Shown here piece after piece: positions 1 to 7,141 of a stretch of DNA of 8,860 bases. The stretch is from Flavobacteriaceae bacterium (lineage in GTDB: Bacteria; Bacteroidota; Bacteroidia; Flavobacteriales; Flavobacteriaceae): the NCBI GenBank assembly GCA_030613745.1, contig JAUWLK010000105.1, forward strand, positions 1 to 8,860. Direction: 5' to 3'. Under the pieces are notes generated by a model, which was not told the DNA's origin, made no database searches, and was given only the letters and a program-made list of their open reading frames with translations. The first letter of the stretch is position 1, and the number at the start of each line of letters is the position of its first letter. Position numbers and translations under genes: made by a program.

Positions 1-2
1 CT

Positions 3-2480
3 CCAGGCCCTTCTACTGATAAGGGTGTGTTGGCATCGGTATTTATGGGTTTGGCAATATCTCCTGATAATCAAACAATTTATGTTGCAGGAGGTCAAGA
101 GAATAAAATATATTTATTTGATGTTAATTCTGGTAAGAAAAAAGGAGCTATAGATTGTTCTTTTATATCAGAAGATGCGGATTATACTCATGGGTACATT
201 GGGGATCTTATTTTGTCTAAAGATGGAAAAACAATTTATGCTGTAGATCAGATAGGATTTAGAATGGTTATTATTGATACAGAAACAAAAACACTTAAAC
301 ATTCAATTCCTGTAGGAAGATATCCATTTGGGATTTGCCTTTCCCCTGATGAAAAAAAGGTTTATGTAGCTAATGTTGGGATGTTTGCATATAATATAAT
401 TAAGGATGGTTCAGGTGATAAATCAAAAATAAAACCAATTGATTTTCCTGCTTTTGCTTATGGTTCAAAAGAGATGATAGAAGGAATAAAAAATGACACC
501 ATTTCAATTCCCGGTTTAGGTGAATTAAATGCAATTGAAGCTTTTTCAGTATTTGCTATTGATCTTGAATATTCGTCAAACCCAAAAGTTGTTGCTAAAA
601 TTAAAACAGGTCATTTGGTTGGAGCTTTAGTTGAAGATATTCCGGCAGTTGGAGGATCTAGTCCTAACTCAATTGTTGCGACCGATGAATTTATTTTTGT
701 TAGTAATGGTACTAATGATAATATTTCTGTTATTTCTATAGAAAAAGATACGGTAGTCAATACAATTTATCTCAAACCAGATGATAGAATAAGGCAGTTT
801 CGTGGTGTTATTCCTTTTGGTTTGGCAATAAGCCCTGACCAAAAAAGATTGTATGTAGCTGAATCAGGAATAAATGCTGTGGCTGTTATCAATGTGGCAG
901 ATTTCAAAGTCATGGGACATATTCCAACAGGTTGGTTTCCATCAAAAATTAAGGTAAGTAATGATGGAAAAAAATTAATAATTGCCAATGCAAAAGGTTA
1001 TGGTAGTGGACCTAATGGAGGTGTAGATTTTGAGAAAGGATCAGAGGGAAGTTATATAGGTTCTTTAATGAAAGGATCAGTTCAAATTGTTGAAATACCA
1101 AATGATGAAAAACTTAAAGAAATGACAGAACAAGTTATTTCGAATAATTTTAAATTTACGAAAACTGATAATCCAATTTTTGAAAGTAGAAAAAATAATC
1201 CCATTCCACTATTCCCTGGAGAAAAAGAGAGTCCAATCAAGCATATTGTCTTTATTTCTAAGGAAAACAGAACTTATGATGAAATTTTTGGGCAAATTGA
1301 AAAAGGAAATGGTGACTCCTCACTTGCACGTTATGGTAAAAGATCAACATTTTTTAATAAAAAGAAGACAGATTCAGTTATAAATACAACTGTTATGCCT
1401 AATCATTTAGCCCTTGCCAAACAGTTTGCTTTTTCAGATAATTTTTATGTGGATTCCGATGTTTCGGCTGATGGTCATCGCTGGTTGGTAAATACATATC
1501 CTAATGAATGGTGTGAAACATCAACAGCAGCGAGTTATGGTGGAAATAGAAATTATAAAGATAACTCAAATGCTCCAGGTGTTTTTGCCATGAATGGGGC
1601 GGCAGGAGCAATTTTCCCTGAAGATTATAATGAGGCAGGTTCTATGTGGGATCATTTAGAACGCAATAAAGTAAGTTTTTATAATTTTGGATTTAGTGTG
1701 ATGTTTGAACCAGCACTATATAAAGCTGAATATAAATATACCGGTATTAGGCAGTATATTAATTACCCAATGCCACAGCCTCTTTTTGAACGAACTTCTA
1801 AAGTATATCCGACCTATAATATGGCAATTCCTGATCAATTTAGAATTGATCAGTTTATTAAAGAATTTGATACGAAATGGATCAAAGGGAAAGATATTAT
1901 GCCAGAATTTATTACGGTGATTATTCCTAACGATCATGGTGCAAGTGATCGTCCTGATGCCGGATATCCTTTCAGGGAAAGCTATATGGCCGATAATGAC
2001 TTAGCAGTAGGACGTATTGTTGAATATTTATCACGTACTCCTTATTGGAAGGATATGTTGATCGTGATAACAGAAGATGATGCGCAAAATGGCGTAGACC
2101 ATATTGATGCACATCGTAGTATTCTTATGCTTATTTCACCTTGGGTAAAAAGAGATTATGTAAGCCATGTACATTATAGTTTTGGTAGCTTATTTAAATC
2201 ATTCTGGAATATTTTGGGATTACCTTATTTAAATCAATATGATGCTGCAGCAAATGATTTATTTGATTTTTTTACAAATACTCCTAATTATTCACCATAT
2301 AATGCTTTATCTGTAGATAGTAGGATTTTTAATCCTCAAAAGGCTCTCGATCCTTTTGATGAAAAATTTGATTGGAAAGCTATAAATGAGTCACCACAAA
2401 TTGATAATGTGGAAGATATGTTTCGTGAAAGCAAAGAGCAAGATAAATATCGTTTAGAGAATAGAGAAAAGAATAAATAA
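3..2480 (+). CDS. YncE-like beta-propeller / phosphoesterase fusion protein, 5' partial
   Basis: The reading frame is open from the left edge, so the start and any signal peptide are missing. Residues here are numbered from the GTG at 27, which is not claimed as the start. Residues 1 to about 375 are propeller blades of the YVTN/YncE type, with repeated strands such as YVAG (19), IYAVD (70), YVAN (113) and LYVAES (275). From about 400 follows a phosphoesterase domain of the alkaline phosphatase superfamily: ENRTYD (413-418, T416 being the likely nucleophile), SADGH (480-484), NDHGA (635-639), EDDAQNG (683-689) and DHIDAH (691-696). The Asp and His residues are the expected metal ligands. The order matches proteins known as bifunctional YncE family protein/alkaline phosphatase family protein. 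The substrate is unknown; a phosphate ester cleaved outside the cytoplasm is inferred from the family. The acetyltransferase gene starts 24 bases downstream and may be cotranscribed. The family call is firm, the biological role is not. Confidence 0.9.
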   Translation, partial: PGPSTDKGVLASVFMGLAISPDNQTIYVAGGQENKIYLFDVNSGKKKGAIDCSFISEDADYTHGYIGDLILSKDGKTIYAVDQIGFRMVIIDTETKTLKHSIPVGRYPFGICLSPDEKKVYVANVGMFAYNIIKDGSGDKSKIKPIDFPAFAYGSKEMIEGIKNDTISIPGLGELNAIEAFSVFAIDLEYSSNPKVVAKIKTGHLVGALVEDIPAVGGSSPNSIVATDEFIFVSNGTNDNISVISIEKDTVVNTIYLKPDDRIRQFRGVIPFGLAISPDQKRLYVAESGINAVAVINVADFKVMGHIPTGWFPSKIKVSNDGKKLIIANAKGYGSGPNGGVDFEKGSEGSYIGSLMKGSVQIVEIPNDEKLKEMTEQVISNNFKFTKTDNPIFESRKNNPIPLFPGEKESPIKHIVFISKENRTYDEIFGQIEKGNGDSSLARYGKRSTFFNKKKTDSVINTTVMPNHLALAKQFAFSDNFYVDSDVSADGHRWLVNTYPNEWCETSTAASYGGNRNYKDNSNAPGVFAMNGAAGAIFPEDYNEAGSMWDHLERNKVSFYNFGFSVMFEPALYKAEYKYTGIRQYINYPMPQPLFERTSKVYPTYNMAIPDQFRIDQFIKEFDTKWIKGKDIMPEFITVIIPNDHGASDRPDAGYPFRESYMADNDLAVGRIVEYLSRTPYWKDMLIVITEDDAQNGVDHIDAHRSILMLISPWVKRDYVSHVHYSFGSLFKSFWNILGLPYLNQYDAAANDLFDFFTNTPNYSPYNALSVDSRIFNPQKALDPFDEKFDWKAINESPQIDNVEDMFRESKEQDKYRLENREKNK

Positions 2481-2504
2481 TTTATTCAAAACCTAGGTGT
2501 TATA

Positions 2505-3054
2505 ATGAAAATTATTATTGAGACAGAACGAACAATTTTACGAGAGTTCAATAAAGATGATTTTCAGGCTGTATTTGATTTTGGTTCAAATAGAGAAGTG
2601 CAAAAATACACTGGAGATGATTTGTTAAAGTCTTTAGAACAGGCAAAAAAAAATTATTAATGACATATGTTTTTCTGATTATAAAAAATATGGTTATGGA
2701 AGATGGGCTGTTATTTACAAACCAGAGAATAGGATTATAGGTTTTGCGGGATTAAAATATTTACCTGAATTAGATCAAACTGACATTGGATTTAGATTTT
2801 TGCCAAAATATTGGGGAAAAGGAATAGCTACTGAAGTATCTAAAGAGATTATTAAATATGGATTTGAAATATTGAATTTAGAAAAAATAATTGGTATCGC
2901 ATTATCCAAAAATATAGGCTCTTGTAAAGTTTTAGAAAAAATAGGTCTTGAGCTTTATAAAATAGTTACATATGATAAAGATGATGCTATTAAATACAAT
3001 TGGTATGTGCTTGAAAAAGAAAAATACAAAAGGCTCCACAGCAAACAACTTTAA
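2505..3054 (+). pseudogene. GNAT family N-acetyltransferase (RimJ/RimL-like), frameshifted at a run of nine A
   Basis: From ATG 2505 the frame gives an N-terminus typical of RimJ/RimL-type acetyltransferases (ETERTILREFNKDDF, residues 6-20) but stops at TAA 2658-2660, directly after nine A at 2645-2653. The rest of the domain continues one frame further: RWAVIYK, then GFAGLKYL, the acetyl-CoA loop WGKGIATE (nt 2812-2835), and NIGSCKVLEKIGLELY, ending at TAA 3052-3054. Removing one A joins both parts into about 182 residues, the usual length for the family, with no other lesion. Intact relatives transfer an acetyl group from acetyl-CoA to an amine; the substrate cannot be read from the sequence. 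The downstream part also contains an ATG at 2800, but starting there would omit half the fold. Because only the homopolymer is damaged, this may be a recent mutation, a sequencing error, or a gene rescued by transcriptional slippage. It sits 24 bases after the phosphoesterase gene. Confidence 0.85.
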
Positions 3055-3118
3055 TATGCTTTTTGCTCATATATTGCCAGCATCAATTATTGCTTGGACT
3101 GAGAAAGAAGTATGAAAT

Positions 3119-3145
3119 TTGTAACAATAATAATAATTATATTTG
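3119..3145 (+). promoter_or_regulatory. Candidate Bacteroidota-type promoter for guaA
   Basis: TATATTTG at 3138-3145 matches the -7 consensus TAnnTTTG. A TTG at 3119-3121 could be the -33 element, but the 16-base spacer is slightly shorter than the usual range of about 17 to 23. Initiation around 3152 would leave a leader of about 30 bases before the guaA ATG. In AT-rich DNA such matches arise by chance, so this is tentative. Confidence 0.35.
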
Positions 3146-3182
3146 GATTTCAATTATTCTAATTTTAGTTTTACTTTTGCAG

Positions 3183-4715
3183 ATGCAAAACAAAGTCCTT
3201 ATTTTAGATTTCGGTTCACAGTTTACACAGCTTATAGCTAGAAGAGTTAGAGAACTCAATATTTACTGTGAAATTCATCCCTACAATAGTGAAAAGTTTG
3301 ATATTGATAATTACTCAGCAGTAATTTTATCTGGTAGTCCATACTCTGTAAGAAGTGATCAGGTTCCACATCCAGATTTATCAAAGATAAAAGGAAAGAA
3401 ACCATTACTAGGTATATGTTATGGAGCGCAATATTTGGTTCATTTTTTTGGTGGCAATGTTGGGTCTTCGAATTCAAGAGAATATGGCAGGGCAAACCTT
3501 TCTTTCGTAGATAACACCAATGAACTTTTTCATCATATTGAAAATAATTCCCAGGTTTGGATGAGTCACAGCGATACTATAATTGAAATGCCTGATAATT
3601 ATAAGGTTATTGCAAGTACTGATGATGTAAAAAATGCGGCTTATAAAATTATAGATGAAGAAACTTATGCCATTCAGTTTCATCCTGAAGTTTACCATAC
3701 AAAAGATGGTAAACAATTATTAGAAAACTTTTTAGTGCATATTGCGAAAGTAAAACAAGATTGGACACCAGATTCTTTTGTAGAATCTACTGTAAAAGCA
3801 ATTCGTGAAAAGGTTGGAAATGATAAAGTTGTTTTAGGGCTTTCAGGAGGTGTTGATTCAACAGTTGCTGCCGTTTTATTGGATAAAGCGATAGGTAAAA
3901 ATCTGTATTGTATTTTTGTAAATAATGGCTTGCTTCGTAAAAATGAATATGAAAATGTATTAGACCAATATGAGCATATGGGGCTTAATGTAAAGGGTGT
4001 TAATGCGTCTGATCGCTTTTTAGAAAAATTAAAAGGACTTTCTGATCCTGAAAAAAAGCGAAAAGCCATAGGAAATACTTTTATTGAAGTTTTTGATGAT
4101 GAAGCACATTTAATTGAAGATGTAAAATGGTTAGCTCAGGGTACCATTTATCCTGATGTTATTGAATCAGTTTCTGTAACTGGAGGGCCTTCAGCAACTA
4201 TTAAATCACATCATAATGTTGGTGGTTTACCCGATTATATGAAGCTAAAAATAGTAGAGCCTTTACGAATGATTTTTAAAGACGAGGTAAGAAGAGTAGG
4301 GAAGAGTATGGGAATTGATCCTGAATTATTAGGCCGCCACCCTTATCCGGGACCAGGATTGGGGATAAGAATTTTAGGAGATATTACAGCTGAAAAAGTT
4401 AGGATTTTACAAGAGGTTGATTTTATTTTTATTGAAGGGTTAAAAAAATGGAATTTATATAATGATGTATGGCAAGCAGGAGCAATGTTATTACCTGTAA
4501 ATTCAGTAGGTGTTATGGGTGATGAACGTACTTATGAAAAAGTTGTTGCCTTACGTGCTGTGGAATCAACCGATGGTATGACTGCAGATTGGGTGGATCT
4601 ACCTTATAAATTTTTACAAGAAACTTCTAATAAAATTATTAATGGTGTAAAAGGAGTAAATAGAGTTGTATATGATATTAGCTCTAAACCTCCTGCAACT
4701 ATAGAGTGGGAGTAG
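3183..4715 (+). CDS. guaA: GMP synthase (glutamine-hydrolysing)
   Basis: It converts XMP, ATP and glutamine to GMP, AMP, pyrophosphate and glutamate, the last step of GMP synthesis in the cytoplasm. The 510-residue protein is complete. Residues 1 to about 190 are a class I glutamine amidotransferase domain: VLILDFGSQ near the N-terminus, nucleophile C79 in GICYGAQ, and H167 with E169 in FHPEV. The ATP pyrophosphatase domain carries the PP-loop SGGVDS at 221-226. The C-terminal dimerisation domain has RHPYPGPGLG from 385 and ends in the family hallmark PATIEWE. The frame is open back to 3063, but the 40 extra residues are hydrophobic and unlike any GuaA. ATG 3183, giving MQNKVLILDFGSQ, is the normal family start, and there is no clear Shine-Dalgarno site. 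It begins 128 bases after the acetyltransferase stop and probably has its own promoter. No purine riboswitch is apparent upstream. Nothing is missing or truncated. Confidence 0.98.
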   Translation: MQNKVLILDFGSQFTQLIARRVRELNIYCEIHPYNSEKFDIDNYSAVILSGSPYSVRSDQVPHPDLSKIKGKKPLLGICYGAQYLVHFFGGNVGSSNSREYGRANLSFVDNTNELFHHIENNSQVWMSHSDTIIEMPDNYKVIASTDDVKNAAYKIIDEETYAIQFHPEVYHTKDGKQLLENFLVHIAKVKQDWTPDSFVESTVKAIREKVGNDKVVLGLSGGVDSTVAAVLLDKAIGKNLYCIFVNNGLLRKNEYENVLDQYEHMGLNVKGVNASDRFLEKLKGLSDPEKKRKAIGNTFIEVFDDEAHLIEDVKWLAQGTIYPDVIESVSVTGGPSATIKSHHNVGGLPDYMKLKIVEPLRMIFKDEVRRVGKSMGIDPELLGRHPYPGPGLGIRILGDITAEKVRILQEVDFIFIEGLKKWNLYNDVWQAGAMLLPVNSVGVMGDERTYEKVVALRAVESTDGMTADWVDLPYKFLQETSNKIINGVKGVNRVVYDISSKPPATIEWE

Positions 4716-4938
4716 TTAGGTTTAAAGTAAAAAGGTAAAAGAAGAAAGGAGAAAGAAGCATTTTGAGTAGTGTCAATAAAGAAGAATGAAAAGCCAATAA
4801 CTAATATCCAAACATAGTAATACAAAATAACTATCTGTTTTTTTGTAATTTTGTCTTTCTAAAAAATAAGTAAATATTTATTTGAATTAAAATAACTTCA
4901 ATTTTTATTAGTTATTAAATGTATAATTTGATTTTTAA
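4716..4938 (+). other. Non-coding gap between guaA and the LysM gene
   Basis: No credible coding frame and no clear guaA terminator hairpin are seen here. Positions 4724-4760 are very purine-rich on the + strand (tracts of A and G with few T). Positions 4790-4830 are AC/AT-rich low-complexity sequence. Both look like the degenerate short repeats often seen between genes in flavobacteria. The last 80 bases before the LysM start are almost pure A/T. Without a visible terminator, some read-through from guaA into the LysM gene is possible. Confidence 0.6.
4846..4853 (+). promoter_or_regulatory. Candidate -7 promoter element for the LysM gene
   Basis: TAATTTTG at 4846-4853 fits TAnnTTTG, and the wider context, a T-run followed by GTAATTTTG, is a common flavobacterial promoter form. 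No TTG lies in the right window upstream for a -33 element. Initiation near 4860 would give a leader of roughly 79 bases before ATG 4939. The call rests on the single motif and the position in an intergenic gap. Confidence 0.45.
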
Positions 4939-6822
4939 ATGAAAAATATTAGACTAATAATATTCTTACTTTTTATAGGGATATCTTCAATTTTTGCACA
5001 ACAAAAAAAGTATATCACTTATAAAGTACTAGAAGGTGAAACTATTCTAAGTATTGCAAAAAAATTATCTGAAACGCCATATAATTTACTTAAATTAAAT
5101 CCTGATATTGATAAGGATGTCAAAATAAATGATTTAATTATAATTCCAAATATAGATTATAATCCTTTACTGGATAATGAAAATGTTGATTTAAGTCCTG
5201 TTACCATAAAGGATATAGTAGTTGATAATTATATTTATCATGAAGTTTGGAATAAAGAAACACTTTATAGTATTCAAAAAAAATATAAAGTATCAAATGC
5301 TGAATTAAATAAACTAAATCCATTTTTATTGAATGAAGTTTTAAAACAAGGACAAGTTTTAAAAATTCCTTTACTTATTAATGAAACTGTAATTTCTTTA
5401 AAAGAAAAAAATACGCAACCTTACCTTGTAAAACCAAAAGAAACTAAATATAGTATAGCTCGTAATTTTGGTATTTCAATTTCATATTTAGAAGAGTTAA
5501 ATCCAAAAATAAAAAAGAATGGATTACAAATAGATGATGTTATCATAGTTCCAAAAGAAAAATCAATTGAAAAATCAGATGCTGCTTTTACTGTTCATAA
5601 AGTAGAAAAATTAGAAACACTTTATAGTTTAAGCAATGAATTTCAAATTTCTCAAGAAGAACTACTTAATGCTAACCCTTTGTTAATTGAGGGTGTAAAA
5701 GAAGGGATGCTTATAAAAATCCCAAATAGACGTGAAGATAATAATGAAGTGTTTGTAGATGAGATTTTAGAAGATTTAAAACTAAAAATCGCTATGATGT
5801 TGCCATTTCAAACCAAACGTGATAGCCTAAATTTTGAAGATAGATTATTTAATATCACTACTGATTTTTATTTTGGGGCTTTGCTTGCAATTGATTCATT
5901 AAAAAATCAAGGATTATCAGTATATATGAAGGTTTATGATACTGAAAACAGTAAATATGTAAGTGATAAATTAAGTAAAAAAAGTGAATTTGAAAGTTTT
6001 GATGTTGTTATTGGGCCTATGTTTTTAAAAAATGTAAGAGCTGTTTCTGAAAATTTACAATTCAACAAAACTTTGATAGTTTCGCCAATATCATCTAAAG
6101 ATCACTCTAAAATTAATAATGTCAATTTGGTACAGGAAGTACCGACTAAAGAACATTTGGCTTTAGAAATGTTACAGTATATCAAATCAAATTATTCCAA
6201 TCAAAAATTAGTTATCATTACAGGAGAAGTTGATAAACCCAATACAAATTATAATGTTTTGATTAAAGAAATTAAAGCTTTGGATACCTTACAGAAAATT
6301 ACATTTATAAAACCGGAAAAGGGATATATTAAACTAGATGTTTTTAAAAAAGCAATTGATAAAAATAGAGAAAATTGGATTTTATTGATAGGTAATGATA
6401 AGGTACTTGTAGCAGATGTTGTTAATAATTTAGGAGTATTGCCAATTGAAAATAATATTACTTTATTTGCTTTTCAAAAAGGCAAAAACTTTGATAAAAT
6501 TGATAATAATTTTTTGGCAAGAGTTAATTTTTATTATCCTACTTCAACATATTTAAATGTAGAATCACAGGAGTTTATATATTTTAAAAATAAATTTAAA
6601 AAAACTTATTATACATATCCATCTAAATATGCAATTGAAGGTTTTGATATAACATATGATATATTAATGCGTTTGGCAACAAATACCGATTTAATTAACC
6701 AAGGCACTTCACAAAGGTTAGCTACTAAATATAATTTTATAGAAAATACTTCTGGGAGTATAATTAATCAAGGTGTTTTTATTATTAGGTATGAAGGATT
6801 AGAATTGAAAGTAGCTAAATAA
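4939..6822 (+). CDS. Secreted protein with four LysM repeats and a periplasmic-binding-protein-like domain
   Basis: The 627-residue protein starts with a signal peptide (MKNIR, a hydrophobic core to about residue 19, likely cleavage SIFA-QQ at 20/21). There is no lipobox Cys, so it should be soluble in the periplasm. Four LysM peptidoglycan-binding repeats follow at about 27-71, 99-144, 161-205 and 217-262, each with a G/K-E-T-xxS-I/L core, an LNP or ANP motif and an IxxIP-type end. From about 283 (LKIAMMLPF) to the C-terminus it resembles the type I periplasmic-binding fold of ABC-transporter substrate proteins and of LpoA. No transporter genes are adjacent. A 16-base identical stretch in repeats 2 and 4 (5256-5271 and 5613-5628) is consistent with repeat duplication or shared selection. 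It likely binds peptidoglycan and either senses a ligand or contacts a cell-wall enzyme; that role is inferred. It follows guaA and ends in front of a strong terminator. ATG 4939 is supported because the signal peptide begins at it. Confidence 0.88.
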   Translation: MKNIRLIIFLLFIGISSIFAQQKKYITYKVLEGETILSIAKKLSETPYNLLKLNPDIDKDVKINDLIIIPNIDYNPLLDNENVDLSPVTIKDIVVDNYIYHEVWNKETLYSIQKKYKVSNAELNKLNPFLLNEVLKQGQVLKIPLLINETVISLKEKNTQPYLVKPKETKYSIARNFGISISYLEELNPKIKKNGLQIDDVIIVPKEKSIEKSDAAFTVHKVEKLETLYSLSNEFQISQEELLNANPLLIEGVKEGMLIKIPNRREDNNEVFVDEILEDLKLKIAMMLPFQTKRDSLNFEDRLFNITTDFYFGALLAIDSLKNQGLSVYMKVYDTENSKYVSDKLSKKSEFESFDVVIGPMFLKNVRAVSENLQFNKTLIVSPISSKDHSKINNVNLVQEVPTKEHLALEMLQYIKSNYSNQKLVIITGEVDKPNTNYNVLIKEIKALDTLQKITFIKPEKGYIKLDVFKKAIDKNRENWILLIGNDKVLVADVVNNLGVLPIENNITLFAFQKGKNFDKIDNNFLARVNFYYPTSTYLNVESQEFIYFKNKFKKTYYTYPSKYAIEGFDITYDILMRLATNTDLINQGTSQRLATKYNFIENTSGSIINQGVFIIRYEGLELKVAK

Positions 6823-6858
6823 TGAGTTGATTTTATATCTTAGAATTAAATTGAAGAT

Positions 6859-6899
6859 AACAAAGCCTGTAAATAAAATTTACAGGCTTTGTTTATTTA
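6859..6899 (+). terminator. Rho-independent terminator after the LysM gene
   Basis: A perfect 15-bp inverted repeat has its left arm AACAAAGCCTGTAAA at 6859-6873, the loop TAAAA, and its right arm at 6879-6893, followed by a T-rich tail to about 6899. It lies 37 bases after the LysM stop. The symmetric A-rich and T-rich flanks could also work in the opposite direction, but no convergent gene is present here. Confidence 0.9.
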
Positions 6900-7091
6900 T
6901 AAAATTATGGATTCAGTTATACACTTAAATTATTATTCAAACTAATTAATAATTATTTATTAACTTGGTAACTTTTATTACATAAGATAGAAACGGAAAT
7001 AATTATTTTACTTATTTTATATTAGATAAGCTGGAGCCATATTTTAACTATTATTCTACTAAAATAAATAAATCTAAAGAATCTTAAAATA

Positions 7092-7099
7092 TAGATTTG
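7092..7099 (+). promoter_or_regulatory. Candidate -7 promoter element for the sensor gene
   Basis: TAGATTTG at 7092-7099 fits TAnnTTTG and would start transcription near 7106, about 36 bases before the ATG at 7142. No TTG is found at the expected -33 distance. The terminator upstream implies that this gene needs its own promoter, which supports a site somewhere in this gap. Confidence 0.38.
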
Positions 7100-7141
7100 T
7101 TTTGAATAATAAATTTTAAAAATAGATTAGCAAATAAACTA

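Larger units (their letters stand above)
6823..7141 (+). other. Non-coding gap with terminator and candidate promoter
   Basis: This stretch between the LysM gene and the sensor gene has no credible coding frame. It holds a hairpin terminator at its left end (6859-6899) and a TAnnTTTG match near its right end (7092-7099). The middle part, 6900-7090, is AT-rich; I see no tRNA, RNA family, direct repeat or binding-site palindrome in it that stands above base composition. Confidence 0.6.

Noticed and set aside
2645..2660. Programmed -1 ribosomal frameshift at the A run in the acetyltransferase gene
   Set aside because: A -1 shift leads into a frame that does not encode the rest of the domain. 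A +1 shift or loss of one A is required.
3172..3179. TACTTTTG as the guaA promoter
   Set aside because: It matches TAnnTTTG but ends three bases before the ATG. It would give a leaderless transcript and has no well-placed -33 partner; the site at 3138-3145 is better placed.
3063..3182. In-frame N-terminal extension of guaA by 40 residues
   Set aside because: The extra residues are hydrophobic and Asn-rich, unlike any GuaA. The normal family N-terminus begins at ATG 3183.
3055..3182. Purine riboswitch upstream of guaA
   Set aside because: The 128-base gap shows no paired helices with the conserved pyrimidine-rich junction of the purine aptamer.
3692..4069. Open frame on the minus strand inside guaA, 125 codons
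   Set aside because: It lies wholly within guaA, whose family motifs are unmistakable on the + strand, and its translation looks like an arbitrary reverse reading.
4724..4830. Tandem repeat or CRISPR-like array after guaA
   Set aside because: The low-complexity purine and AC/AT-rich stretches have no regular unit length and no spacer pattern.
6927..6958. AT-only inverted repeat in the gap after the LysM gene
   Set aside because: The arms of about 11 bases have a mismatch and contain only A and T, as expected by chance in this composition.
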